From an uncultured Massilia sp. (lineage in GTDB: Bacteria > Pseudomonadota > Gammaproteobacteria > Burkholderiales > Burkholderiaceae_D): a DNA stretch of 64,000 nucleotides. The stretch covers positions 62,001 through 126,000 of the forward strand of contig NZ_CAJYEB010000049.1 of assembly GCF_913773735.1 (NCBI RefSeq), in the 5' to 3' direction. Below, piece after piece: positions 9,380 to 17,272 of this stretch. Below the pieces are notes generated by a model, which made no database searches, was not told the DNA's origin, and was given only the letters and a program-made list of their open reading frames with translations. Both the position numbers and the translations under genes were made by a program. Position 1 is the first letter of the stretch. The number at the start of each line of letters is the position of its first letter.

Positions 9380-10989
9380 TGGACCGCCGCAGCTTCCTCC
9401 TGCATGCCGGCGGCGCCGGGGCCGCGCTGGCGGCCAGCGCGGCCGGCTATGCGCGCTGGCAGGAGATCGCCCCCGAGGTGCACTATCCGGGCCGCCTGGA
9501 AGGCCACTACCTGCGCGACCGCCGCGCGCTGCCGCCGCCGTCGCGGGTGCTGGAGACCGACGTCGCCATCCTCGGCTCGGGCATCGCGGGCCTGTCGGCC
9601 GCCTGGCAGCTGCGGCGCGCCGGCCACGCGCGCTTCCTGATGGTGGACGGGCCGCAAGCCTTCGGCAACGCGGCCGGCGCGCGCTTCGGCGAACTGGCCT
9701 GCCCGACGGGCGCCCACTACCTGCCGCTGCCGTCGCCGGAATCGGTGCACGTGCGCGAGATCCTGCTCGACCTGGGCATCGTCGAGCGCGACGCGTTCGG
9801 CGCGCAGCCGACCTACGACGAGCGCGCGATCCTGCACGCGCCGGAGGAGCGCCTGCTGTTCAACGGCGCCTGGCAGGACGGCTTCCTGCCGGTCGAGGGC
9901 GTGGCCGCCTGGGAACTGGCCGAGCACCGGCGCTTCTTCGCCCAGGTGGAAACCCTGCGCGCCGCGCGCGGCGCCGACGGCCGGCGCGCCTTCGTGTTCC
10001 CGACCGTGCTGTCCTCGCGCGATCCGCGCTGGGACGACCTCGACCGCATCACGTTGAAGGCGTGGATGGAACGCGAAGGCTATCGCGCGCCGACGCTGCA
10101 CTGGTACCTGAACTACTGCTGCCGCGACGACTACGGCACCCGCTACGACAAGGTCTCGGCCTGGGCCGGCCTGCACTACTACTGCAGCCGCTGGGGCCAG
10201 GCCGCCAACGCCGGCAACGGCGCCTGGCTGACCTGGCCCGGCGGCCTGGCGCCGCTGGCCGAACGCCTGGCCGCGCGCGCCGCGGTGCCGCGCCACGCCG
10301 GCACCGTGGCGTCGGTGCGCAGGACGGCCGGCGGCGTGGAGGCGCTGTGCTTCGCGCTGGACGGTGCCACGCCGCGCACCTACCTGGTGCGGGCCCGCAA
10401 GGCCATCGTCGCCATGCCGGTCTACGTGGCCGCGCGCGTGGTCGAGGACATCGCGGCGCTCGGCTTCGACGCGCGCCGCCACACGCCGGCCTACGCCCCA
10501 TGGCTGGTGGCGAACTTCCTGATGAAGGCATTCCCGCGCGAGCTGCCGCACGCCCCGCTGTCGTGGGACAACGTCGTGTATGGCGAGCCGGGGCTCGGCT
10601 ACGTCGTCTCCACGCACCAGGACATCCGCGTGGCGCCGCCGGACAAGACGGTGTTCACGGCCTACGTCGCGCTGTCGGACCGCACGCCGCGCCAGGCGCG
10701 CGACTGGATGATGAAGGCGACGCCGGCCGCGCTGGTGGACCTCGCCGCGCGCGACCTGCGCGCGGCCTACGGCTGGACCTTCGCGCCCTGCGTCGAGCGC
10801 GTCGACATCACCCTGCGCGGCCACGCGATGGCGGCGCCGCTGCCGGGCTTTCGCAGCAACGCCGGGCTGGCCGCGCTGCGCGAGGCCGACGGGCCGGTCC
10901 TGTTCGCGCATGCGGACCTGTCGGGGTTCTCGGTGTTCGAGGAGGCGGCGTGGTGGGGCATACAGGCGGCGCGCAAGGCGCTGGGGTGA
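9379..10989 (+). CDS. Tat-exported FAD-dependent amine-oxidase-like protein
   Basis: A 536-residue flavoprotein. It begins MDRRSFLLHAGGAGAALAAS, a twin-arginine signal, so the folded enzyme should be exported. The dinucleotide-binding motif GSGIAG (residues 66-71) follows DVAIL and is part of the NAD(P)-binding Rossmann domain of the amine oxidase and phytoene desaturase superfamily. The C-terminal FAHADLSGFSVFEEAAWWG is the usual FAD-contacting end. The start codon overlaps the stop of the aminopropyltransferase gene (ATGA). Its place in a polyamine operon suggests that it oxidises a polyamine or a polyamine-modified product on the periplasmic side. The substrate is inference; no known specific polyamine oxidase signature stands out. 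Confidence 0.8.
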   Translation: MDRRSFLLHAGGAGAALAASAAGYARWQEIAPEVHYPGRLEGHYLRDRRALPPPSRVLETDVAILGSGIAGLSAAWQLRRAGHARFLMVDGPQAFGNAAGARFGELACPTGAHYLPLPSPESVHVREILLDLGIVERDAFGAQPTYDERAILHAPEERLLFNGAWQDGFLPVEGVAAWELAEHRRFFAQVETLRAARGADGRRAFVFPTVLSSRDPRWDDLDRITLKAWMEREGYRAPTLHWYLNYCCRDDYGTRYDKVSAWAGLHYYCSRWGQAANAGNGAWLTWPGGLAPLAERLAARAAVPRHAGTVASVRRTAGGVEALCFALDGATPRTYLVRARKAIVAMPVYVAARVVEDIAALGFDARRHTPAYAPWLVANFLMKAFPRELPHAPLSWDNVVYGEPGLGYVVSTHQDIRVAPPDKTVFTAYVALSDRTPRQARDWMMKATPAALVDLAARDLRAAYGWTFAPCVERVDITLRGHAMAAPLPGFRSNAGLAALREADGPVLFAHADLSGFSVFEEAAWWGIQAARKALG

Positions 10990-10999
10990 GTAGCCAGCA

Positions 11000-11085
11000 C
11001 GTCGTCCCGGCGCAGGCCGGGACCCAATTTGCGCGCGCTACTGTAACGCAGGCAAGCTTGGGCCCCGGCCTGCGCCGGGGCGACG
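11000..11085. repeat. REP-like inverted pair
   Basis: Two 28-base palindromic units in opposite orientation, at 11000-11027 and 11058-11085, separated by 30 bases. Each can fold into a hairpin with a stem such as GTCCCGGC/GCCGGGAC in the first unit and GCCCCGGC/GCCGGGGC in the second, so one base pair differs by a compensated change. The second unit is identical to the one at 41118-41145. The pair lies between the convergent FAD gene and the TPR gene and could also end transcription. Confidence 0.8.
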
Positions 11086-11094
11086 GTCCTGCTC

Positions 11095-12282
11095 TCAGGG
11101 CATGATCCCGTACCTATCCACGAACAGGCGCACGCCGTCCGGATGCGCCTGCAGCCACGCCTCCAGCGCCGGCCGGTACGATTCGCGGTACTGCAGCAGC
11201 AGGATCGCCGCTTCCAGCTGGCCGTCCTTGCCGAAGGCGATCATCTGCGCCAGCGCCGGGTCGGACACCGGGGGCTGGCCGGCCGCCGCCGTCTCCTGCA
11301 TGACCTGCAGCGCCATCCGCCACGCGCCCAGTTCGATCTCGTAGGGAAACAGGGCCTTGTCCCTGGCGGTGCGCGCATTGGCTTCGCTCACGGCCAGGGC
11401 CAGGCGCATCGCGTTGTCGGGCGCGGGGGCGCGCTTCTGCAGGTCGCCGTCGATCTCCACCGTGGCCTTGCCGTCGGCACCGATCTTGACGCGCGCACCG
11501 CGGCGCAGGTGCAGCGGCTTGAGCGGCATGGCCATCGCGCGGCGCGCCGCCGCCAGCTTGGTCCAGGTGGGCAGTTGCGCCGGGTCGGCGGCGATGCCGT
11601 CCAGCAGGGCGCGCTCGGCCTGCGCGCCCTTGCCCTGCGCGGCCAGGGCGTCGGCCAGGAAGCGCCAGGCCTGGCCGTTGCGCGGCTCGATCTCGACGGC
11701 CCGGCGGAACAGCCCGGCCGCCTTGTCCCAGTCCTTGCGCATGAACCAGCAGTCGCCGGCCCCGACCCAGGCATACGAGGCCTGCGGGTCGAGGCGCATC
11801 GCTTCCTCGAACTGCGCCAGCGCGTCGGCATGGCGGTGCTGGGAGAACAGCTGCTCGGCCCTGGCGATCGCCTGCGCCGCCTGGGCGTTCGGCACGTGCA
11901 GCGGCGACGGCGCATCGGCCTCGAGCAGGCGCAGGGTTTCCAGCGCCGCCGGATCGTCCGGCGCCAGCCCCAGCGCCGCCTGCGCCAGCCGGCGCGCTTC
12001 GGCGCGCAAGGCGTCCGCCTTGGCCGGATTGGCGTCGGCCGCCACCAGGTAAGCGTAGGCCGCCGACGACACCGGCGTCGACGCCTGCGGCGCGGCCTGG
12101 TGGGCGGCGAGGAATTTTGCCAGGGCCTCGGGAACCTTGCCCTGCGCATGCAGGACCTGGCCCTCCTTCAGCAGGTCGGCGCAGGTGCCGGCGCACGGCT
12201 CGGCGGCGCGCGCCGGGGCGACGAACATGGGAGCACAACAGGCGGCCAGCAATGCGCAGGCAAGCATCGAACGGTTCATCAT
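11095..12282 (-). CDS. Secreted or periplasmic TPR-repeat protein
   Basis: A 395-residue protein with an N-terminal signal peptide (MMNRSMLACALLAACCAP, with cleavage near ARAAEP). Several tetratricopeptide repeats follow: LLKEGQVLHAQGKVPEALAKF, then IARAEQLFSQHRHADALAQF, SYAWVGAGDCWFMRKDWDKA and GQAWRFLADALAAQGKGAQA. The C-terminal 150 residues are not clearly repetitive. TPR proteins act as protein-binding scaffolds. There is no enzymatic motif and no informative partner: it converges on the polyamine operon and shares its orientation with the phosphatase gene upstream. I start it at the first ATG of the signal peptide (12282); a second ATG is the next codon. The specific role is unknown. 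Confidence 0.75.
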   Translation of the reverse strand: MMNRSMLACALLAACCAPMFVAPARAAEPCAGTCADLLKEGQVLHAQGKVPEALAKFLAAHQAAPQASTPVSSAAYAYLVAADANPAKADALRAEARRLAQAALGLAPDDPAALETLRLLEADAPSPLHVPNAQAAQAIARAEQLFSQHRHADALAQFEEAMRLDPQASYAWVGAGDCWFMRKDWDKAAGLFRRAVEIEPRNGQAWRFLADALAAQGKGAQAERALLDGIAADPAQLPTWTKLAAARRAMAMPLKPLHLRRGARVKIGADGKATVEIDGDLQKRAPAPDNAMRLALAVSEANARTARDKALFPYEIELGAWRMALQVMQETAAAGQPPVSDPALAQMIAFGKDGQLEAAILLLQYRESYRPALEAWLQAHPDGVRLFVDRYGIMP

Positions 12283-12414
12283 GGATCGGATGGCCAAAGA
12301 CCCGATGGTACCGCGCCGGCGGGCGTCCAAAACTACCGAATTGTCACGCTCACCGGGACGACCGGCACCCGCCGACGCGGCGCGCCCATGCGGTTCTCCA
12401 GGAACGTCGGCGCG

Positions 12415-13293
12415 TCAGTCCAGCCGCCAGGCGACGGCCGACGCGTCGTCGGCCCGCTTGGCGGCGATGCCGGCGCCGGCCAGCGCGCCCGCCTCGAAGG
12501 CGCGCAGTTCGTCGACCAGCGCATCCAGGCCGCGCGCCAGGCAGGCCGCCCCCAGGCCGGCGTCGTCGTACAGCGCGTAGGGATCGACGAGGCGGTAGAA
12601 ACCGTCGCTCATCGCCAGCAGCAGCGCGCCGCGCGGCGCCGCGAGCGTGGTCGTGCGCGCCGCGAACGGGCCGCGCGGCTCCAGGCACAGCACCTGCGGA
12701 TTGGGCGCCGTGTTCTGGACGTGGCGGCGCTCCTGCAGCATCGGCAGCAGGCGCTCCCAGCGCGCGCCGGCGTCGCTCACGCCTTCGGCCACCAGCGCGG
12801 CGACGGCCGCCAGCACCTCCCGCTCGGCGGGATTGTCGAACGGATCGAGGTCGCGCGCCAGCGGCCGTCCCGTGGCGTCGGCGCCCGCCAGCAGGATCTT
12901 GCTGTCGCCCAGGCAGTACAGTTCGAGGGTGCCGGCCGCGCCGCCGCGGCCATGGCGCAGGCGCACCCAGCTCAGCGTCGATACCGGCCAGGCATACGGC
13001 GGCGCCGGCGGCCCGGCCGCCTGCGCGCGCCAGGCGGCGCGGGTGGCGGACAGGGCCTGGCGCACCAGCGCCTCCTGGCTGCCGGCGCGGTGCAGCACGG
13101 CGCCCAGGTCGGCGGCGAACTGGCGCACGAACCACGCCGGATCGCTGTCGCCGGCGCCGATCCAGCGCTGCGGCGTCAGCGGCGTGGCGCCGTCCATCAC
13201 GATGATGTCGGTACGGCCGTCGCCCTCGTGGACGGCGACCAGGTCTTCGTTGATGCGGCCATTGCCGGCCGATGACACGAGGCTGTACCTCAT
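12415..13293 (-). CDS. PP2C-like protein phosphatase family protein
   Basis: A 292-residue protein. It starts MRYSLVSSAGNGRINEDLVA and has DIIVMDGATPL and, near the end, LLLAMSDGFYRLVD and KRADDASAVAWRLD. These correspond to the metal-binding motifs of the PP2C superfamily (N-E-D, M-D-G, S-D-G and D-D-A-S), in a diverged form. It would dephosphorylate Ser or Thr residues in the cytosol; the substrate is unknown. The ATG at 13293 has GGAGCGGGA directly upstream. It diverges from the GGCT-like gene at 13455, with 161 bases between starts. No Ser/Thr kinase gene is nearby. Confidence 0.7.
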   Translation of the reverse strand: MRYSLVSSAGNGRINEDLVAVHEGDGRTDIIVMDGATPLTPQRWIGAGDSDPAWFVRQFAADLGAVLHRAGSQEALVRQALSATRAAWRAQAAGPPAPPYAWPVSTLSWVRLRHGRGGAAGTLELYCLGDSKILLAGADATGRPLARDLDPFDNPAEREVLAAVAALVAEGVSDAGARWERLLPMLQERRHVQNTAPNPQVLCLEPRGPFAARTTTLAAPRGALLLAMSDGFYRLVDPYALYDDAGLGAACLARGLDALVDELRAFEAGALAGAGIAAKRADDASAVAWRLD

Positions 13294-13454
13294 TCCCGCT
13301 CCGTTCGCTATGCACCCGTCCGTTACTATACCCGAGGTCGACGCGGCGATTTCGCCGGCCGGACGATTTTTCCGGGTCGCGCACGCCAGCGCCAGCCGCG
13401 GCCGCCTGCTTGCCGGTAGAATGACACGGCCGGGTTCGACTGAAAGGAGTGACC

Positions 13455-14003
13455 GTGAACATCGCCTGCATCGCCTGGGGTTCCCTGATCTGGAAGCCCG
13501 GTCCGCTGAAGCTGGCGTCCGACTGGATGCCGGACGGCCCGCGCCTGCCGCTGGAATTCGTGCGCGACAGCGACGACAGCGACGAGCTGGCGCTGGTCCT
13601 GCACGACCCGGCGCCGCCGATGCCGACCTACTGGGCACGCCTGGACGCCGCCGGCCTCGACGACGCGCGCGAGATGCTGCGCCAGCGCGAGAAGATCCGT
13701 CCCGCCTACCCGCACTGGGTGGGCAGCATCCCCAATCCGCACGGGCCGGCCGATGCGCGCATCGCGCCGTGGATGCGCGCGCGCGGCCTCGACGCCGTGG
13801 TGTGGACGGCCGTGCCGGCCAAGTTCGCCGGGGTCGGCGAGCGCGCGCCCAGCGCGCACGAAGCCGTGGCCTTCCTGGCCGGCCTGGATGGCGAACGGCG
13901 CGCCAGGGCGGAGGACTACGTGCGCCGGGTGCCGGCCGACATCCGCACGCTGTACCGCGCGCTGTTCGAGGAGCGGCTGGGCTGGACGCCGCGCCAGTCC
14001 TGA
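13455..14003 (+). CDS. Gamma-glutamylcyclotransferase-like conserved protein
   Basis: A 182-residue soluble protein. The N-terminal NIACIAWGSLIWKPG resembles the Y-G-S-L-x-W substrate loop of the GGCT/AIG2-like fold, with Trp in place of the usual Tyr. A later block GLDAVVWTAVPAKFAG and the C-terminal RAEDYVRRVPADIRTLYRAL look conserved, although I cannot name a characterised member. If it is a true GGCT it would act on gamma-glutamyl amines or peptides, and the catalytic Glu is not obvious. I chose the GTG at 13455 because AAAGGAG lies five bases upstream; a GTG at 13449 overlaps that ribosome binding site. Confidence 0.5.
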   Translation: MNIACIAWGSLIWKPGPLKLASDWMPDGPRLPLEFVRDSDDSDELALVLHDPAPPMPTYWARLDAAGLDDAREMLRQREKIRPAYPHWVGSIPNPHGPADARIAPWMRARGLDAVVWTAVPAKFAGVGERAPSAHEAVAFLAGLDGERRARAEDYVRRVPADIRTLYRALFEERLGWTPRQS

Positions 14004-14033
14004 GCCGGTGGCGCGCGCCGACGCGGCCCGCCA

Positions 14034-14048
14034 CTGTCCTTTGGACAG
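14034..14048. promoter_or_regulatory. Perfect inverted repeat, candidate operator
   Basis: CTGTCC-TTT-GGACAG is a perfect six-base dyad about 190 bases upstream of the sensorless kinase gene. A related sequence (CTGTCCTATGGGATAG, read on the minus strand) occurs at 17217-17232, before the next NarL-type regulator. The similarity suggests a shared regulator. No binding protein is known. Confidence 0.3.
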
Positions 14049-14239
14049 GTACCGGCCGGCGCGCGATGCGGTATGCTCCATCCTGCACCTTCAGCAACCG
14101 GAACGCCATCATCCTTTGGTATTAGCCGGTATCTCTTCGTATAGCTAGACTGCCGGGCTTGCACTGCCGACAATGCAGCCATGTCACGTGCCGCCCCAGG
14201 GCTGCCGTGCGCACGGTTCCAACGTACGAGGAGCAGCCC

Positions 14240-15151
14240 ATGAGCAACCACCCATCTCCCTCCGGCACCGGCCCGGCCATGCCGCCGACGGCCATCGGCC
14301 AGCTGGCCGCGTCCATCGCCCACGAGGTCGACCAGCCGCTCGCCGCCATCGCCCTGCACGCACGGGCCGCGCTGCGCTGCATCGAGCGCGCCCAGGCGGC
14401 GGCCGCCGGCCATGACGGCCATCCCGAAGGCGGCCAGGCCAACCGCCAGGCCGGCGAGGCGCTGCGCGCCGTGCTGCAGGCCTCGGCCCATGCCAGCGAC
14501 ATCCTGCGCAGCATGCGCACGCTGGCCGGCCAGGCGCATGCCGCGCGCGAGCACTGCGATCTGGCCGGCGCCGTCGACGACGTGCTCGCCGTCCACGAGG
14601 ACGAGCTGGCGCGCCTGGGCGTGGCGCCGCGCGTGAGCATCGCACGCCAGGCGCGCACCGTGCACGCCAGCCCGGTGCAGTTGCGCCAGCTGCTGCGCAA
14701 CCTGGTCGGCAACGCGGTCGACGCCCTCGCCGCCGTGCCCGCCGCCGGGCGCCAGCTGCGCATCGCGGCCCAGCTGGACGGCGCCGGCATGCTGGTGCTG
14801 ACCGTGCATGACACCGGCATCGGGATGGATGCGGCCCACGCGCGCCACGCCTTCGACCCGATGTTCACGACCAAGCCGGGCGGCCTGGGGCTGGGCCTGG
14901 CGATCTGCCGCGCCATCGTCGACGCCCACGGCGGCCGCATCTGGGCCGAGGCGCTGCCGGGCCGGGGCTGCATGGCCGGCGTCGCGCTGCCGCATCCGGC
15001 GCACGAGGCCGTCGCCGACGGCGCGGGGCAAGGCGCAGGGCAAGGTGCGGCGGCGCGCCGCCGCCATGTGCCCGTGGCGCCAGCCTCGCATGCCGTGCCC
15101 CCCGCACTCGCCCACGACCGCTTCGCCACCACGGAGGACCACCATGGATGA
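14240..15151 (+). CDS. Sensorless soluble histidine kinase
   Basis: A 303-residue kinase with almost nothing before the HisKA domain: phospho-acceptor His28 is in SIAHEVDQPLAAIALHARAA. The HATPase follows with LRNLVGNAVDAL, DTGIGMD, FTTKPGGLGLGLAI and PGRGCMAGVALP. It has no membrane segment and no PAS or GAF domain, so the signal must come from a partner or through the kinase dimer itself. A 50-residue low-complexity tail (GAGQGAGQGAAARRRH) closes the protein. I chose the ATG at 14240 because GAGGAG lies six bases upstream. The 3' end overlaps the response regulator by eight bases, so they are a cognate pair. The kinase core is of the HEVxQPLAAI type seen in FixL-like proteins. Confidence 0.85.
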   Translation: MSNHPSPSGTGPAMPPTAIGQLAASIAHEVDQPLAAIALHARAALRCIERAQAAAAGHDGHPEGGQANRQAGEALRAVLQASAHASDILRSMRTLAGQAHAAREHCDLAGAVDDVLAVHEDELARLGVAPRVSIARQARTVHASPVQLRQLLRNLVGNAVDALAAVPAAGRQLRIAAQLDGAGMLVLTVHDTGIGMDAAHARHAFDPMFTTKPGGLGLGLAICRAIVDAHGGRIWAEALPGRGCMAGVALPHPAHEAVADGAGQGAGQGAAARRRHVPVAPASHAVPPALAHDRFATTEDHHG

Positions 15152-15776
15152 CCGCCGCCCGATTTCCCTCGTCATCGCCGACGACCACCCGCTGATCCTG
15201 GCCGGCCTGGCCGCCATGATCCGCGACGAGCCGGCGCTCACGCTGCTGGGCCAGGCCGTCGACGGCCCGGCCGCCGTCGACATGGTCCTGCGCCTGCGCC
15301 CGGACGTCCTGCTGATCGACCTGAACATGCCAGGCGGCAACGGTGTCGACGCGATCCGCCGCATCCGCGCCGCGCTGCCGGACGCCAGGATCGTCATCCT
15401 GACGACCTGGGAAGGCGACGAGGACGTGCACCGCGGCCTGCTCGCCGGCGCCAGCGCCTACCTGCTCAAGCAGTCCAGCCTGGAACAGGTGGTCGACTGC
15501 GTGCGCCAGGTCGCCGCCAACCGCCGCTACCTGGCGCCCGGCCTGGCCGAGAAGCTGGCCGCGCGGGTGCCGGCCAACCGGCTGTCGCGCCGCGAACTGG
15601 AAATCCTCGCGCACCTGAGCGCCGGCATGAGCAACAAGATGATCGCGCGCACCGAGAACATCGGCGTGGGCACCGTCAAGTACCACGTCAACAACATCCT
15701 GTCCAAGCTCGACGTCTCGTGCCGCACCGAGGCGGCATGCGTGGCGGCGCGGCGCGGACTGCTGCACCACGTCTGA
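15144..15776 (+). CDS. NarL/FixJ-type response regulator
   Basis: A 210-residue regulator. The receiver has the acidic pair in LVIADDHPLI, phospho-acceptor Asp59 in LLIDLNMPG, and the conserved Thr and Lys in ILTTWEGD and AYLLKQSS. The C-terminal LuxR-type helix-turn-helix reads LSRRELEILAHLSAGMSNKM followed by IGVGTVKYHVNNILSKLDV. It should be phosphorylated by the kinase whose gene overlaps its start by eight bases. The exported hydrolase gene 28 bases downstream is the closest candidate target, or is co-transcribed with it. Confidence 0.93.
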   Translation: MDDRRPISLVIADDHPLILAGLAAMIRDEPALTLLGQAVDGPAAVDMVLRLRPDVLLIDLNMPGGNGVDAIRRIRAALPDARIVILTTWEGDEDVHRGLLAGASAYLLKQSSLEQVVDCVRQVAANRRYLAPGLAEKLAARVPANRLSRRELEILAHLSAGMSNKMIARTENIGVGTVKYHVNNILSKLDVSCRTEAACVAARRGLLHHV

Positions 15777-15804
15777 ACCCACCAACTCCCCGACAGGAAC
15801 CACG

Positions 15805-16800
15805 ATGAAACGATCCGCCACCGCGCGCGCCGCGCGCGTCCTGGCCGCCGCCCTGCTGGCGACGGCCGCCACCGCCGCTCCCCTCGCCGCCCGCGCCGCC
15901 GCGCCGCTGGCCGCCGTCCAGGCCCCCGGCTGGTACCGCACCATGGTGGGCGCCTACGAGGTCACCGTCCTCTCGGACGGCACCCATACCTTCCCGGTCA
16001 ACGACGTCATGACCGGCATCGCCGCGCCGGACGTGGCCCGCGCGCTCGACCGCCAGGCGCTGAAACCGCCGGTGCAGGGCTCGATCAACGCCTTCCTGAT
16101 CAATACCGGCAGCCGCCTGGTGCTGATCGATACCGGCGCCGGCAGCCTGTACGGCGCCTGCTGCGGGCGCCTGCTGGCCAACCTGCGCGCGTCCGGTTAC
16201 CGGCCCGAACAGGTCGACCTGGTGCTGCTGACCCACTTGCACAAGGACCACGTGGGCGGCGTCCTGGCGGACGGCAAGCCGGCCTTCCCGAACGCCGTCG
16301 TGCGCGCCGCCCGCACGGACGCCGACTACTGGCGCGACGCCGGCAGCAAGGCGCGCGCCCCGGACTTCCTGTCGACCTTCTTCGACGCCGCCAAGGCCGC
16401 GCTGGCGCCGTACGACGCGGCCGGCCGCTTCGTCCCGTTCGACGCCGCCGGCGCCGCCGAGCTGGCGCCCGGCATCCGCGCCCTGCCGGAGAGCGGCCAC
16501 ACGCCCGGCCATACCGGCTACCTGGTCGAGAACGGCGGCCAGGCGCTGCTGGTGTGGGGCGACGTGGTGCACGTGGCGGCGATCCAGCTCGACCATCCCG
16601 ACGCCGCCGTCAAGTACGACAGCGACCGCGACGACGCCGTGGCGACGCGCCGCGCGCTGCTCGAGCGCGCCGCGTCGCAGCGCCTGCTCGTGGGCGCGGC
16701 CCACGTCGCCTTCCCCGGCCTGGGCCACCTGCGCCGCGACGGCGCCGGCTACACCTGGATCCCCGCCAACTACGAGGGCGATCCGGCCGATCCGCACTGA
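15805..16800 (+). CDS. Exported metallo-beta-lactamase-fold hydrolase
   Basis: A 331-residue protein with a long Ala-rich signal peptide (MKRSATARAARVLAAALLAT, cleavage near ARAAAP). The MBL-fold zinc motif is THLHKDHVGG, with further ligands in the ESGHTPGHTGY block, WGDVVH and the late GAAHVAFPGLGH. The strand before the motif, RLVLIDTGAGSLYG, is typical. This pattern is that of the lactonase or quorum-quenching-like and general hydrolase subgroup rather than true beta-lactamases. The substrate cannot be told. It follows the kinase-regulator pair by 28 bases and is probably in the same transcript, so the pair may control its export-side activity. It converges on the 118-residue unknown, with no gap. 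Confidence 0.85.
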   Translation: MKRSATARAARVLAAALLATAATAAPLAARAAAPLAAVQAPGWYRTMVGAYEVTVLSDGTHTFPVNDVMTGIAAPDVARALDRQALKPPVQGSINAFLINTGSRLVLIDTGAGSLYGACCGRLLANLRASGYRPEQVDLVLLTHLHKDHVGGVLADGKPAFPNAVVRAARTDADYWRDAGSKARAPDFLSTFFDAAKAALAPYDAAGRFVPFDAAGAAELAPGIRALPESGHTPGHTGYLVENGGQALLVWGDVVHVAAIQLDHPDAAVKYDSDRDDAVATRRALLERAASQRLLVGAAHVAFPGLGHLRRDGAGYTWIPANYEGDPADPH

Positions 16801-17157
16801 TCAGCCATCGACCAGGTAGCGCGACGGCTCGGCCAGCGCGGCCGACGCCATCGACGCGCCCTGCGCCATCGCCTTGAACAGGCGCCGCACCACCCGGCTC
16901 AGCGAGACGTGGCTGCGGCCCCGGCGCAGCAGGTCGTGGCAGCCGCGCAGGCGGTAGCCGTCGAAGAACACGATGTCGTAGTCGACCTGCACGTCGCGGC
17001 AGGCCGGCGCCGCCTCGTCGGCCCAGCCGGCCAGCACCCGGTTGGCCATGCGGAACTCGCTGACCACGACGGTGGCGCTGGCGCGGCGCGTGAGGCGGAT
17101 GCGCACGACGTCGATCGGTTCGGCGGCGCAGCTGGCGGCATGGGCGGGGATGGTCAT
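16801..17157 (-). CDS. Unknown protein, 118 residues
   Basis: The product is soluble and Arg-rich. It has a compact central stretch, VQVDYDIVFFDGYRLRGC, and an earlier VVRIRLTRRASATVVVSEF. I recognise no family. The start at 17157 has GGAG seven bases upstream. The gene sits directly against the end of the MBL-fold hydrolase gene (adjacent at 16800/16801) and diverges from the second response regulator. The strand-rich pattern suggests a small beta-barrel or ligand-binding domain, which is only a guess. Confidence 0.6.
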   Translation of the reverse strand: MTIPAHAASCAAEPIDVVRIRLTRRASATVVVSEFRMANRVLAGWADEAAPACRDVQVDYDIVFFDGYRLRGCHDLLRRGRSHVSLSRVVRRLFKAMAQGASMASAALAEPSRYLVDG

Positions 17158-17216
17158 GGCGGGCTCCGGGAAGGGGTGGATGATGACCGATGGTAGCAAT
17201 GCACGCCAGCACGCGC

Positions 17217-17232
17217 CTATCCCATAGGACAG
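17217..17232. promoter_or_regulatory. Partial dyad related to the 14034 site, candidate operator
   Basis: On the minus strand this reads CTGTCCTATGGGATAG, close to the dyad CTGTCCTTTGGACAG at 14034-14048. It lies between the divergent 118-residue gene and the second response regulator, about 40 bases upstream of the latter's start, which is a plausible place for control of either. The inner part CTATCCCATAG is itself palindromic. Confidence 0.3.
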
Positions 17233-17272
17233 GGCCGCGATATTGTATGATTCACGAGGACCACGACCAGAC

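Noticed and set aside
17217-17232. A full NarL heptamer-type binding site for the regulators
   Set aside because: The sequence does not match the NarL TACYYMT heptamer; it is kept only as a candidate operator because of its similarity to the 14034 dyad.
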